DNA of 64,000 nucleotides from Kluyvera sp047971185 (GTDB lineage Bacteria > Pseudomonadota > Gammaproteobacteria > Enterobacterales > Enterobacteriaceae), in contig NZ_JBKDZH010000023.1 of assembly GCF_047971185.1 (NCBI RefSeq), positions 1 through 64,000 on the forward strand, given 5' to 3'. The position numbers and the translations under genes were made by a program. The notes beneath the pieces were generated by a model, which did not search any database, was not told the DNA's origin, and saw only the letters and a program-made list of their open reading frames with translations. Each line of letters opens with the position of its first letter. Position 1 is the first letter of the stretch. Shown here in pieces: positions 35,605-44,876 of this stretch.

Positions 35605-36264
35605 ATGGGAATGGAAAACTACCATCCGCCGCAGGATCCGTGGCTGGTTATTCTCTATCAGGATGAGCACATTATGGTGGTCAATAAGCCGAGCGGCCTG
35701 TTGTCCGTGCCGGGCCGTCTTGAGGAGCATAAAGACAGCGTCATGACCCGCGTGCAGCGCGACTATCCGCAGGCGGAGTCGGTACACCGCCTCGATATGG
35801 CGACCAGCGGCGTGATCGTAGTGGCCCTGACCAAAGCCGCGGAACGGGAGCTGAAACGCCAGTTCCGCGAGCGCGAGCCGAAGAAGCAGTACGTGGCGCG
35901 CGTATGGGGGCATCCGCAGCCGGCGGAAGGGCTGGTGGATTTACCGCTGATTTGCGACTGGCCAAACCGGCCAAAGCAGAAGGTGTGTTATGAAACCGGC
36001 AAGGCCGCGCAGACGGAGTATGAAGTGCTGGAGTACGCGGCGGATAACACCGCGCGGGTACAGCTCAAACCGATTACCGGGCGCTCGCACCAGCTGCGCG
36101 TACACATGCTGGCGCTGGGCCACCCGATTCTCGGCGACCGCTTCTACGCCCACGACGAGGCGTTAGCAATGGCGCCGCGTTTGCAGCTGCACGCCGAGAC
36201 GTTAACCATTACGCATCCAAAGTTTGGCAATAGCATGACGTTTAAGGCGCCGGTGGATTTTTGA
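35605..36264 (+). CDS. rluA: Dual-specificity 23S rRNA/tRNA pseudouridine synthase RluA
   Basis: Makes pseudouridine at 23S position 746 and position 32 of several tRNAs. 219 aa, RluA family. The catalytic Asp lies in SVHRLDMATSGVIVVALTK (about residues 60-78, HRLDxxTSG). The later motif PITGRSHQLRVHMLALGHPI is conserved. It lies 12 bp after rapA on the same strand and is probably cotranscribed. Confidence 0.96.
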   Translation: MGMENYHPPQDPWLVILYQDEHIMVVNKPSGLLSVPGRLEEHKDSVMTRVQRDYPQAESVHRLDMATSGVIVVALTKAAERELKRQFREREPKKQYVARVWGHPQPAEGLVDLPLICDWPNRPKQKVCYETGKAAQTEYEVLEYAADNTARVQLKPITGRSHQLRVHMLALGHPILGDRFYAHDEALAMAPRLQLHAETLTITHPKFGNSMTFKAPVDF

Positions 36265-36279
36265 ATTGGGCCAACGTTT

Positions 36280-36362
36280 CCCGGGGTCGCTTGCGCTCGC
36301 CCGGGCTACACCAAATGTAAATATTGCACACATGTAGCCCGGCCAAGCGTAGCGCCGCCGGG
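36280..36362. repeat. REP pair between rluA and djlA
   Basis: Two inverted REP-type palindromes, at about 36280-36309 (CCGGGGTCGCTTGCGCTCGC, GGGCTAC) and 36334-36362 (GTAGCCCGGCCAAGCG, CGCCGCCGGG). They occupy the convergent rluA-djlA junction and could stop or protect both transcripts. Confidence 0.8.
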
Positions 36363-36373
36363 TTTACAGCACC

Positions 36374-37198
36374 TTACTTAAACCCTTTCTGCTCTTTAAT
36401 CAGCTCGTACGCTTTCTGAATTTCCTGCGCCTTCTGCTTGGCCATCTCCATCATTTCCGGCGGCAGCCCTTTGGCCACCAGCTTATCCGGGTGATGTTCG
36501 CTCATTAACTTACGGTATGCGCGTTTGATGGTCGTCGCATCGTCGCTCGACTTCACGCCCAGCACGTTGCATGCATCCTCCAGCGTCGGCCCGCGCTGCG
36601 CCTGCTGCCAGCCGCCACCGTGGCCGCCCTGAGACTGCTGCTGATAGCCGCCGCCAAACTGCGCGCCGCCCTGCATCATGCGCAGAAACTGATCGAACTG
36701 CTCGCGGGAGATACCCAGCTCTTCGGCAATAATGTACAGCACGTCGCGCTCGTTAGGGTGCAGCGAGCCGTCGGCAAACGCCGCCTGGATCTGGATCTCA
36801 AGAAACATCCGAATCAGGTCAAAACGCCCGAAGCACACGCTGCGGAACTGACGCATCTTCTCGCGCAGCGGATAGTTGTCCGACTTGCCGACGCGAAACG
36901 CCTGCTGTGCCGCCGAACGCGACTCGCCGTGCAGATTCATACGGTCCATAAACAGACTCGCAATATGAATATCCGCCTCCGTCACGCGCCCTTTCGATTT
37001 GGTCAGGTGCCCCATCACTTCAAAGGTAGTCGCAAAAAACAGCGACTGACGCTGCTGTTGGTTAGCAAACCAGTTCACGCGACGGCTGCGCGCCTTATCA
37101 AACATATGGCCCACAAGCAGCCCGAGGACCACGCCCCAGAACCCGCCGCCCATCATCAGGGCAACCGCCACACCAATCACTTTTCCCCAATACTGCAT
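36374..37198 (-). CDS. djlA: Membrane-anchored J-domain co-chaperone DjlA
   Basis: Type III DnaK co-chaperone anchored by a single N-terminal helix (residues about 6-31, with a Gly-rich GGGFWGVVLGLLVGHM). Its overproduction induces the Rcs capsule response in E. coli. 274 aa. A TerB-like central domain (about 50-180) and a Gly/Gln-rich linker (about 185-205) come before the C-terminal J domain. The J-domain HPD motif is in MSEHHPDKL (about 234-242). Divergent from lptD. Confidence 0.96.
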   Translation of the reverse strand: MQYWGKVIGVAVALMMGGGFWGVVLGLLVGHMFDKARSRRVNWFANQQQRQSLFFATTFEVMGHLTKSKGRVTEADIHIASLFMDRMNLHGESRSAAQQAFRVGKSDNYPLREKMRQFRSVCFGRFDLIRMFLEIQIQAAFADGSLHPNERDVLYIIAEELGISREQFDQFLRMMQGGAQFGGGYQQQSQGGHGGGWQQAQRGPTLEDACNVLGVKSSDDATTIKRAYRKLMSEHHPDKLVAKGLPPEMMEMAKQKAQEIQKAYELIKEQKGFK

Positions 37199-37280
37199 AT
37201 ACTCCCCAAATCGTCATGCCAGCGGCTAAAATATGCATTATCATACCTGTCATTCAATGCCGTGCATAACACCTCTGGCG

Positions 37281-37310
37281 AGAACGGGCAGGATAAAACT
37301 AGCGTCATAA
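37281..37310 (+). promoter_or_regulatory. Possible sigma-E promoter of lptD
   Basis: AGAACGG (37281-37287) and GTCATAA (37304-37310) with a 16-bp spacer resemble the sigma-E consensus GGAACTT/GTCTAA. lptD is a known member of the sigma-E regulon in E. coli. The match is only moderate. Confidence 0.4.
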
Positions 37311-37381
37311 CGATGAGTACGTTAGTCTCTGACCGTTTGCATGCCGCAATGCTATAGATGACGGAACAACAAATACAACGT

Positions 37382-39742
37382 ATGAAAAAACGTATTCCCA
37401 CTCTCCTCGCGACCATGATCGCCAGCGCCTTGTACAGCCAACAGGGAATGGCAGCCGATCTCGCCTCTCAATGTATGCTTGGCGTACCGAGCTACGATCG
37501 CCCGTTGGTGAGCGGCCCGACAAACGAGCAGCCGGTAACCATTACGGCCGACCACGCCGACGGTAACTACCCGGATAACGCCACCTTTAAAGGCAACGTC
37601 GATATTAATCAGGGTAATAGCCGCCTGCTGGCTGATGAAGTCCAGCTGCATCAAAAACAGGCCGATGGTCAAGCCGTGCCGGTACGTACCGTCGATGCGC
37701 TCGGCAACGTCCACTATGACGATAATCAGGTGATTCTGAAAGGGCCAAAAGCCTGGTCAAACCTGAATACCAAAGATACGAACGTCTGGGAAGGCGACTA
37801 CCAGATGGTTGGCCGTCAGGGCCGCGGCACCGCAGATGTCATGAAACAGCGCGGTGAAAACCGCTATACCGTTCTTGAGAACGGTACTTTCACCTCCTGC
37901 CTGCCGGGTTCCAACACCTGGAGCGTGGTCGGTAGCGAAGTTATCCACGACCGCGAAGAGCAGGTGGCGGAGATCTGGAACGCGCGTTTTAAAGTCGGCC
38001 CGGTCCCCATCTTCTACAGCCCGTATCTGCAGCTGCCGGTGGGCGATAAGCGCCGTTCTGGCTTCCTGATCCCTAACGCCAAGTACGGTAGTTCAAACGG
38101 CTTTGAATTTATGCTGCCGTACTACTGGAACATCGCGCCAAACATGGATGCGACGATCACGCCGCACTATATGGATAAGCGTGGCGGCGTGATGTGGGAA
38201 AACGAATTCCGCTATCTGTCCCAGGCGGGCAGCGGCCTCTTTGAATTAGACTATCTGCCTTCGGACCGCGTCTACTCCAACGATCATCCTAACGACGATA
38301 ACAGCCGCCGCTGGCTGTTCTACTGGCGTCACGGAGGCGTAATGGACCAGGTGTGGCGCTTTAACGTCGACTACACCAAGGTCAGCGATCCGGACTACTT
38401 TAACGACTTCGACTCGAAGTACGGTTCCAGTACCGACGGCTACGCCACGCAGAAGCTGAGCGTCGGCTATGCGGTGCAGAACTTCGATGCCACGGTGTCG
38501 ACCAAGCAGTTCCAGGTCTTCGACCGCAGCAGCAGCAACTCCTATTCCGCCGAGCCACAGCTCGACGTGAACTTCTATCAGAACGATGTGGGCCCGTTTG
38601 ATACCCACGTCTACGGCCAGGCGGTGAAGTTCGTCAACACCAACGGCAGCCTGCCTGAGGCGACGCGCGTTCACCTCGAGCCGACCATCAGCCTGCCGCT
38701 GGGCAACCGCTGGGGGAGCATCACCACAGAAGCCAAGCTGCTGGCGACGCATTACGACCAGACCAACATCGATAAATATAACGCCAGCCACAGCGATGCC
38801 CAACTCGCCAGCTCCGTCAGCCGCACCATGCCGCAGCTGAAAATCGACGGTAAGATGGTGTTTGAGCGTGATATGACGCTGAATCCGGGCTATACCCAGA
38901 CGCTGGAACCGCGCATGCAGTACCTGTATGTACCGTATCGCGATCAGAGCAAAATCAACAACTACGACTCGACGCTGCTGCAGTCCGACTATACCGGCCT
39001 GTTCCGCGACCGTACCTACAGCGGCCTCGACCGCATTGCTTCGGCGAACCAGATAACGACCGGCGTCACATCACGTATTTATGATGACGCCGCCATTGAA
39101 CGTTTTAACGTTTCTGTTGGTCAAATCTACTATTTCACCGAGTCTCGTACCGGTGATGACAACATTAACTGGGAGAAAGACAACAAAACGGGCTCACTGG
39201 TATGGGCGGGCGACACCTACTGGCGCATCAGCGACAAGTGGGGCCTGCGCGGCGGTATTCAGTACGATACGCGTCTGAACAACATCGCCACCAGTAACTC
39301 AACCATTGAATATCGCCAGGACGACGATCGTCTGGTGCAGCTGAACTACCGTTACGCCAGCCCGGAATATATCCAGGCGACGCTGCCGAGTTACTCGACT
39401 GCCGAGCAATACCGTGAAGGGATTTCTCAGGTTGGGGCAACGGCAAGCTGGCCGATCGTCGATCGCTGGTCCGTGGTGGGTGCCTACTACTTTGACACCA
39501 ACACGCACAACCCTGCCGATCAGATGCTGGGCGTGCAGTACAACTCCTGCTGCTACGCGATTCGCGTCGGTTATGAGCGTAAGCTCAACGGCTGGGATTA
39601 CAACAGTACGACCGGCGGCCAGTCAAAATATGATAACTCCATCAGCTTCAACATTGAGCTGCGTGGTCTGAGCTCTAACTACGGCCTGGGTACCCAGCAG
39701 ATGCTGCGTTCCAATATCATGCCGTACCAGAGTTCGCTGTAA
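37382..39742 (+). CDS. lptD: LPS-assembly outer-membrane protein LptD
   Basis: Outer-membrane beta-barrel that, with lipoprotein LptE, inserts LPS into the outer leaflet. I chose the ATG at 37382 (MKKRIPTLLATMIASALYSQ, 786 aa) over an in-frame start eight codons upstream, by family length and signal-peptide fit. Signal cleavage is expected after MAA (about residue 24). The N-terminal OstA/beta-jellyroll (about 50-200) takes LPS from LptA. The four disulfide cysteines are present: Cys31, one in TSCLPGS, and the adjacent pair in NSCCYAIRV. Heads the operon with surA, pdxA, rsmA, apaG and apaH. Confidence 0.97.
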   Translation: MKKRIPTLLATMIASALYSQQGMAADLASQCMLGVPSYDRPLVSGPTNEQPVTITADHADGNYPDNATFKGNVDINQGNSRLLADEVQLHQKQADGQAVPVRTVDALGNVHYDDNQVILKGPKAWSNLNTKDTNVWEGDYQMVGRQGRGTADVMKQRGENRYTVLENGTFTSCLPGSNTWSVVGSEVIHDREEQVAEIWNARFKVGPVPIFYSPYLQLPVGDKRRSGFLIPNAKYGSSNGFEFMLPYYWNIAPNMDATITPHYMDKRGGVMWENEFRYLSQAGSGLFELDYLPSDRVYSNDHPNDDNSRRWLFYWRHGGVMDQVWRFNVDYTKVSDPDYFNDFDSKYGSSTDGYATQKLSVGYAVQNFDATVSTKQFQVFDRSSSNSYSAEPQLDVNFYQNDVGPFDTHVYGQAVKFVNTNGSLPEATRVHLEPTISLPLGNRWGSITTEAKLLATHYDQTNIDKYNASHSDAQLASSVSRTMPQLKIDGKMVFERDMTLNPGYTQTLEPRMQYLYVPYRDQSKINNYDSTLLQSDYTGLFRDRTYSGLDRIASANQITTGVTSRIYDDAAIERFNVSVGQIYYFTESRTGDDNINWEKDNKTGSLVWAGDTYWRISDKWGLRGGIQYDTRLNNIATSNSTIEYRQDDDRLVQLNYRYASPEYIQATLPSYSTAEQYREGISQVGATASWPIVDRWSVVGAYYFDTNTHNPADQMLGVQYNSCCYAIRVGYERKLNGWDYNSTTGGQSKYDNSISFNIELRGLSSNYGLGTQQMLRSNIMPYQSSL

Positions 39743-39795
39743 GGTAACTGGTTAGACACATCATCCGCACTGCGGTTAATTGAAATGGAAAAAGT

Positions 39796-41082
39796 ATGAA
39801 GAACTGGAAAACGCTGCTTCTCGGTATCGCCTTAGTTGCGAATACCAGCTTCGCCGCCCCACAGGTTGTCGATAAAGTAGCAGCCGTCGTAAATAATGGC
39901 GTTGTCCTCGAGAGCGACGTCGATGGCCTGATGCAGTCCGTTAAGATGAACTCTGGCCAGGCTGGCCAGCAGCTGCCGGATGATGCGACCCTTCGTCACC
40001 AGATTCTGGAGCGTCTGATCATGGATCAGATTATCCTGCAGATGGGGCAGAAAATGGGCGTCAAAGTGTCCGATGAGCAGCTAGACGCGGCCATCGCTAA
40101 TATCGCCAAACAGAACAACATGACCATGGATCAGATGCGCAGCCGTCTGGCTTACGATGGTATGAACTACAACACCTATCGTAATCAGATCCGCAAAGAG
40201 ATGCTGATCTCCGAAGTGCGCAACAACGAAGTGCGTCGCCGCATTACCGTTCTGCCGCAGGAAGTGGACGCGCTGGCTAACCAGATTGGTAACCAGAACG
40301 ACGCCAGCACCGAGCTGAACCTCAGCCACATCCTGGTAGCGCTGCCGGAAAACCCGACCTCCGATCAGGTGAACGAAGCGCAGAGCCAGGCGGAATCGAT
40401 CGTCGATCAGGCCCGTAACGGCGCCGACTTCGGTAAGCTTGCTATCACCTATTCCGCAGACCAGCAGGCGCTGAAAGGCGGCCAGATGGGCTGGGGCCGT
40501 ATTCAGGAGCTGCCGGCTATTTTCGCGCAGGCGCTGAGCACCGCGAAGAAAGGCGACATCGTCGGCCCGATCCGTTCCGGCGTTGGCTTCCACATCCTGA
40601 AAATCAACGACATGCGCGGCCAGACGCAGAACATTTCGGTGACCGAAACCCACGCGCGCCACATTCTGCTTAAGCCGTCGCCGGTGATGACCGACGCCCA
40701 GGCGCGTGAGAAGCTGGAACAGGTTGCCGCGGATATCCGCAGTGGCAAAACCACCTTCGAGAAAGCGGCGCGTGAGCTGTCTCAGGACCCGGGCTCTGCC
40801 AACCAGGGCGGTGATTTAGGCTGGGCTACGCCGGATATTTACGATCCGTCGTTCCGTGACGCGCTGATGAAGCTGAACAAAGGCCAGCTTAGCGAGCCGA
40901 TTCACTCCTCCTTCGGCTGGCACCTGATTCAGCAGCTGGACACCCGTAACGTTGACCGCACCGACGCGGCGCAAAAAGATCGCGCCTATCGTATGCTGAT
41001 GAACCGTAAGTTCTCCGAAGAAGCGGCCACCTGGATGCAGGAACAGCGCGCCAGCGCTTACGTTAAAATTCTGAGCAACTAA
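39796..41082 (+). CDS. surA: Periplasmic chaperone and peptidyl-prolyl isomerase SurA
   Basis: Main chaperone for outer-membrane proteins, including LptD. 428 aa with a signal peptide (MKNWKTLLLGIALVANTSFA, cleaved after Ala20). The N-terminal chaperone domain (about 21-170) is followed by two parvulin domains (about 172-273 and 283-385; LNLSHILVALPENP and THARHILLKPSP start them). The C-terminal helix completes the chaperone core. It lies 53 bp after lptD; its stop overlaps the pdxA ATG (TAATG). Confidence 0.97.
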   Translation: MKNWKTLLLGIALVANTSFAAPQVVDKVAAVVNNGVVLESDVDGLMQSVKMNSGQAGQQLPDDATLRHQILERLIMDQIILQMGQKMGVKVSDEQLDAAIANIAKQNNMTMDQMRSRLAYDGMNYNTYRNQIRKEMLISEVRNNEVRRRITVLPQEVDALANQIGNQNDASTELNLSHILVALPENPTSDQVNEAQSQAESIVDQARNGADFGKLAITYSADQQALKGGQMGWGRIQELPAIFAQALSTAKKGDIVGPIRSGVGFHILKINDMRGQTQNISVTETHARHILLKPSPVMTDAQAREKLEQVAADIRSGKTTFEKAARELSQDPGSANQGGDLGWATPDIYDPSFRDALMKLNKGQLSEPIHSSFGWHLIQQLDTRNVDRTDAAQKDRAYRMLMNRKFSEEAATWMQEQRASAYVKILSN

Positions 41083-42071
41083 TGACTCAACACCGTGTCG
41101 TTATCACTCCCGGCGAACCCGCCGGGATTGGTCCGGATCTCGCGATCCAACTGGCCCAGCGCGACTGGCCGCTTGAACTGGTCGTTTGCGCTGATGCCAG
41201 CCTGCTCACCGAGCGGGCGAAACTTCTTGGTCTTCCCCTTACGCTTCTCCCCTATGCCCCCGAACAGCCAGCAAAACCGCAACGCGCCGGTACGCTGACG
41301 CTGCTACCGGTTGCGCTGCATGCGCCGGTGACGCCGGGTGAGTTAAACGTGGAGAACGGTCGCTACGTTGTCGAGACGCTGGCGCGCGCCTGTGACGGCT
41401 GCCTGAGCGGTGAATTTGCCGCGCTGGTCACCGGTCCGGTGCACAAAGGCATTATTAACGACGCAGGCATCCCGTTTACCGGGCATACCGAGTTCTTTGA
41501 GGAGCGTTCGGGCGCGGCGAAAGTGGTGATGATGCTGGCGACCGAAGAACTGCGCGTCGCGCTGGCGACCACGCACCTGCCGCTGAAGGCGGTGAGCGAC
41601 GCCATCACGCAGGATCTGCTGCGGGAGGTAATTACCATCCTGCACGATGATTTGCGGAATAAGTTTGGTCTCGCAGAACCACACGTACTGGTCTGCGGCC
41701 TGAACCCTCACGCGGGCGAAGGCGGCCACATGGGAACGGAAGAGATCGACACCCTCATTCCGGTGCTGGAAGAGATGCGGGCGAAAGGGATGAATCTGAG
41801 CGGGCCGCTGCCTGCCGACACCCTTTTTCAGCCGAAGTATCTTGACCACGCCGATGCGGTGCTGGCAATGTACCACGATCAGGGCCTTCCCGTGCTAAAA
41901 TACCAGGGCTTTGGCCGCGGCGTGAACATTACGCTCGGTTTACCCTTTATTCGCACCTCCGTTGACCACGGTACCGCCCTTGAACTGGCAGGCCATGGGA
42001 AAGCGGACGTCGGCAGTTTTATTACGGCGCTTAATCTCGCCATCAAAATGATTGTTAACTCTAATGAATAA
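41082..42071 (+). CDS. pdxA: 4-hydroxythreonine-4-phosphate dehydrogenase
   Basis: NAD-dependent, metal-requiring oxidase in pyridoxal-5-phosphate synthesis. 329 aa. Visible are VVITPGEPAGIGPDLAIQLA (start), the metal-site His in FTGHTEFFEE (about 134-143), and the GLNPHAGEGGHMGTEE and AMYHDQGLPVLKYQGFGRGVN active-site segments. Starts at the last base of the surA stop and overlaps rsmA by 8 bp. Confidence 0.97.
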   Translation: MTQHRVVITPGEPAGIGPDLAIQLAQRDWPLELVVCADASLLTERAKLLGLPLTLLPYAPEQPAKPQRAGTLTLLPVALHAPVTPGELNVENGRYVVETLARACDGCLSGEFAALVTGPVHKGIINDAGIPFTGHTEFFEERSGAAKVVMMLATEELRVALATTHLPLKAVSDAITQDLLREVITILHDDLRNKFGLAEPHVLVCGLNPHAGEGGHMGTEEIDTLIPVLEEMRAKGMNLSGPLPADTLFQPKYLDHADAVLAMYHDQGLPVLKYQGFGRGVNITLGLPFIRTSVDHGTALELAGHGKADVGSFITALNLAIKMIVNSNE

Positions 42072-42885
42072 TCGAGTCCATCAGGGCCACTTAGCCCGTA
42101 AACGCTTCGGGCAAAACTTTCTCAACGATCAGTTCGTGATCGACAGCATTGTCGCGGCCATCAATCCGCAAAAAGGCCAGGCCATGGTTGAAATCGGCCC
42201 GGGTCTCGCCGCGCTGACCGAGCCGGTTGGCGAGCGCCTTGACGAACTGACCGTCATCGAGCTTGACCGCGATCTGGCCGCGCGCCTGAAAACGCACCCG
42301 TTCCTCGGGCCGAAGCTGACGATTTATCAGCAGGACGCCATGACCATGAACTTCGGCGAGCTTTCCCAGACGCTGGGCCAGCCGCTGCGCGTGTTCGGCA
42401 ACCTGCCGTATAACATCTCCACGCCGCTGATGTTCCATCTGTTTAGCTATACTAATGCCATTGCAGACATGCACTTCATGCTGCAAAAAGAGGTGGTTAA
42501 CCGTCTGGTTGCCGGGCCGAACAGTAAAGCCTATGGCCGCCTGAGCGTCATGGCGCAGTATTACTGCAACGTGATTCCGGTTCTTGAAGTGCCGCCGAGC
42601 GCTTTCACACCGCCGCCTAAAGTCGATTCCGCCGTGGTTCGCCTGGTGCCGCACAGCACCATGCCGTACCCGGTAAAAGACGTTCGCGTCCTGAGCCGTA
42701 TTACGACCGAGGCGTTCAACCAGCGTCGTAAGACCGTCCGCAACAGCCTCGGCAACCTGTTCAGCGTCGAGGTGTTGACGGAGCTGGGCATTGACCCGGC
42801 GATGCGAGCAGAAAATATCTCTGTTGCGCAGTACTGCCAGATGGCCAACTATCTGTCAGAAAATGCGCCCTCCAAGGAGAGCTAA
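42064..42885 (+). CDS. rsmA: 16S rRNA dimethyladenosine transferase
   Basis: Dimethylates A1518 and A1519 of 16S rRNA; loss gives kasugamycin resistance. 273 aa from the ATG at 42064 (MNNRVHQGHLARKRFGQNFL), the E. coli size. SAM-binding EIGPGLAALTEP (about 43-54), catalytic NLPYNISTPL (about 113-122) and the C-terminal QRRKTVRNSL are intact. Start overlaps the pdxA 3' end by 8 bases. Confidence 0.97.
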   Translation: MNNRVHQGHLARKRFGQNFLNDQFVIDSIVAAINPQKGQAMVEIGPGLAALTEPVGERLDELTVIELDRDLAARLKTHPFLGPKLTIYQQDAMTMNFGELSQTLGQPLRVFGNLPYNISTPLMFHLFSYTNAIADMHFMLQKEVVNRLVAGPNSKAYGRLSVMAQYYCNVIPVLEVPPSAFTPPPKVDSAVVRLVPHSTMPYPVKDVRVLSRITTEAFNQRRKTVRNSLGNLFSVEVLTELGIDPAMRAENISVAQYCQMANYLSENAPSKES

Positions 42886-42888
42886 ACC

Positions 42889-43266
42889 ATGATCGATTCG
42901 CCACGAGTTTGCGTCCAGGTACAGAGCGTCTACATTGAGACGCACTCCCAGCCGGAAGAAGATCGTTACGTCTTTGCTTACACGGTTACCATTCGCAATC
43001 TCGGGCGAAGCGCGGTTCAGCTTCTGGGCCGTTACTGGCTTATCACCAACGGTAACGGCCGCGAGACCGAAGTCCAGGGCGAAGGGGTGGTTGGCGTCCA
43101 GCCGCACATCGAACCTGGCGAAGAGTATCAGTACACCAGCGGCGCCGTGCTGGAAACCCCGCTCGGCACCATGCAGGGCCACTATGATATGGTCGATGTC
43201 GACGGCGTGCCGTTTTCCATCGACGTTCCTGTTTTCCGTCTCTTTGTTCCCACGCTGATTCATTAA
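42889..43266 (+). CDS. apaG: ApaG domain protein
   Basis: Small fibronectin-III-like beta-sandwich protein (125 aa), also called CorD; linked to Co/Mg homeostasis and to ApaH, with no proven enzymatic activity. Recognisable by the RYVFAYTVTIRNLG strand pair and the GVVGVQPHIEPGEEYQYTSG segment. Lies 3 bp after rsmA and 1 bp before apaH. Confidence 0.95.
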   Translation: MIDSPRVCVQVQSVYIETHSQPEEDRYVFAYTVTIRNLGRSAVQLLGRYWLITNGNGRETEVQGEGVVGVQPHIEPGEEYQYTSGAVLETPLGTMQGHYDMVDVDGVPFSIDVPVFRLFVPTLIH

Positions 43267-43267
43267 T

Positions 43268-44116
43268 ATGTCTACATACCTTATTGGCGACATTCACGGT
43301 TGCTATGATGAATTAATCGCCCTTTTGCAGCAGGTGGAATTCACGCCGGGCAAAGATACCCTGTGGTTGACGGGCGATCTGGTTGCGCGCGGCCCCGGCT
43401 CGCTGGACGTGCTGCGCTACGTTAAATCGCTGGGCGACAGCGTCAAAATTGTGCTGGGCAACCATGACCTGCACCTGCTGGCGGTGTTTGCTGGGATCAG
43501 CCGCAATAAGCCGAAAGATCGCTTAAATCCGCTGCTGGAAGCCGCCGATGCCGATGAGCTGCTCAACTGGCTGCGTCGTCAGCCGCTGATGCAGGTGGAT
43601 GAAGAGAAAAAGCTGGTGATGGCGCACGCGGGCATCACGCCGCAGTGGGATCTTGAAACGGCGAAGCAGTGCGCGCGCGACGTGGAAGCGGTGCTTTCAA
43701 GCGACTCCTATCCGTTCTTCCTCGACGCGATGTACGGCGATATGCCGAACAACTGGTCGCGGGATCTGACCGGTCTGGCGCGCCTGCGCTTTATTACCAA
43801 CGCCTTCACCCGCATGCGCTACTGTTTCCCCAACGGCCAGCTGGATATGTACAGCAAAGAGTCGCCGGAGAACGTCGCCGCGCCGCTGAAGCCATGGTTT
43901 ATGCTGCCGGGGCCGATCACCGAAAAGTACAGCGTGGCGTTTGGCCACTGGGCGTCGCTGGAAGGCAAAGGCACGCCGGAGAATATCTACGCGCTGGATA
44001 CCGGCTGCTGCTGGGGCGGCAATCTCACCTGCCTGCGCTGGGAAGATAAAACGTATTTTGTGCAGCCGTCGAACCGGCGTCTGGCACCGGGCGAGAGCGA
44101 GGCGGTGGCTTCGTAG
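43268..44116 (+). CDS. apaH: Symmetrical diadenosine tetraphosphatase
   Basis: Hydrolyses Ap4A to two ADP and removes Np4 RNA caps. Calcineurin-type metallophosphatase of 282 aa. Metal-site motifs are YLIGDIHGCYDE (about 4-15), WLTGDLVARGPGS (about 36-48) and LGNHDLHLLAV (about 64-74), with MAHAGITPQW further on. Last gene of the lptD operon, converging on folA. Confidence 0.97.
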   Translation: MSTYLIGDIHGCYDELIALLQQVEFTPGKDTLWLTGDLVARGPGSLDVLRYVKSLGDSVKIVLGNHDLHLLAVFAGISRNKPKDRLNPLLEAADADELLNWLRRQPLMQVDEEKKLVMAHAGITPQWDLETAKQCARDVEAVLSSDSYPFFLDAMYGDMPNNWSRDLTGLARLRFITNAFTRMRYCFPNGQLDMYSKESPENVAAPLKPWFMLPGPITEKYSVAFGHWASLEGKGTPENIYALDTGCCWGGNLTCLRWEDKTYFVQPSNRRLAPGESEAVAS

Positions 44117-44126
44117 TTTGGTGCAT

Positions 44127-44156
44127 CCCCGGCGGCGCTTCGCTTGGCCGGGCTAC
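44127..44156. repeat. REP element after apaH
   Basis: CCCCGGCGGCGCTTCGCTTG followed by GCCGGGCTAC. Forms an inverted pair with the REP at 44204-44232, with a terminator between them. Confidence 0.8.
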
Positions 44157-44167
44157 ATATGATTCAA

Positions 44168-44198
44168 TAAAAACGCCGGATAGTATCCGGCGTTTTTT
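44168..44198. terminator. Bidirectional terminator between apaH and folA
   Basis: Perfect arms ACGCCGGATA (44173-44182) and TATCCGGCGT (44184-44193) flanked by an A-run on the left and a T-run on the right. It can therefore end both the apaH transcript (plus) and the folA transcript (minus). Confidence 0.9.
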
Positions 44199-44203
44199 GT
44201 TTG

Positions 44204-44232
44204 GTAGCCCGGCCGAGCAACGCGACGCCGGG
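44204..44232. repeat. REP element after folA
   Basis: GTAGCCCGGCCGAGCAACG then CGACGCCGGGA, facing the REP at 44127-44156. Confidence 0.8.
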
Positions 44233-44244
44233 ACGGCTCAAAAC

Positions 44245-44724
44245 TTAACGACGCTCCAGCACTTCAAAGCAGTAGCTATGGGAGTTCTGCTCGTCCGCAT
44301 CGTGGAACTCGCTGAACACCGACTCCCACTGGTCCGGATCGTAATCCGGGAAATGGGTATCGCCTTCCACTTCGGCGTCAATGTGCGTCAGATACAGCTT
44401 CTGCGCTTTCGGCAGGAACTGCTCGTACACGCGACCGCCGCCGATAACCATAATTTCTTCCGCGTCGCCGCAGGCGGCAATGGCTTCATCGACCGACTTC
44501 ACCCACTGTACGCGGTCATCGGTGCCCGGCTGGCTGCTGATCACAATGTTCTTACGACCCGGCAGCGGACGCCCGATGGATTCCCAGGTCAGACGGCCCA
44601 TAACGACAGGTTTGTTTAACGTGTTGCGTTTAAACCAGGCCAGATCGGCCGGCAGGTCCCATGGCATGGCGTTTTCCATGCCGATGACGCGATCGACCGC
44701 TAGCGCAGCAATCAGACTGATCAT
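44245..44724 (-). CDS. folA: Dihydrofolate reductase
   Basis: NADPH-dependent reduction of dihydrofolate; target of trimethoprim. 159 aa from the ATG at 44724 (MISLIAALAVDRVIGMENAM), the chromosomal type I enzyme, not a plasmid dfr. Catalytic Asp27 (LPADLAW), Met20 loop, and GRKNIVISSQPG and MVIGGGRVYEQFL cofactor segments are present. By memory of E. coli FolA, Asn23 is Asp (PWDLP) and His45 is Leu (GRLTWES). A longer frame reaching to 44760 has no ribosome site. Confidence 0.97.
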   Translation of the reverse strand: MISLIAALAVDRVIGMENAMPWDLPADLAWFKRNTLNKPVVMGRLTWESIGRPLPGRKNIVISSQPGTDDRVQWVKSVDEAIAACGDAEEIMVIGGGRVYEQFLPKAQKLYLTHIDAEVEGDTHFPDYDPDQWESVFSEFHDADEQNSHSYCFEVLERR

Positions 44725-44758
44725 TGAGTGTGTCCCAGATACGAAAAAAATTGTCGCC

Positions 44759-44787
44759 ACTATACGGAAAGCTTAATCTTTCGTCGA
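44759..44787 (-). promoter_or_regulatory. folA promoter
   Basis: Minus-strand -35 TCGACG (44782-44787), 17-bp spacer and -10 TATAGT (44759-44764), about 35 bp upstream of the folA ATG. It lies in the 152-bp gap to kefC, which holds nothing else that I recognise. Confidence 0.65.
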
Positions 44788-44876
44788 CTGGCAGCCAGGT
44801 AAAGAATACGAAAATTTTCAGATTTGCTGGCAAGCCCACGAAGGCAAAGTGGACAGCCAGCATTACACTCTTTACA

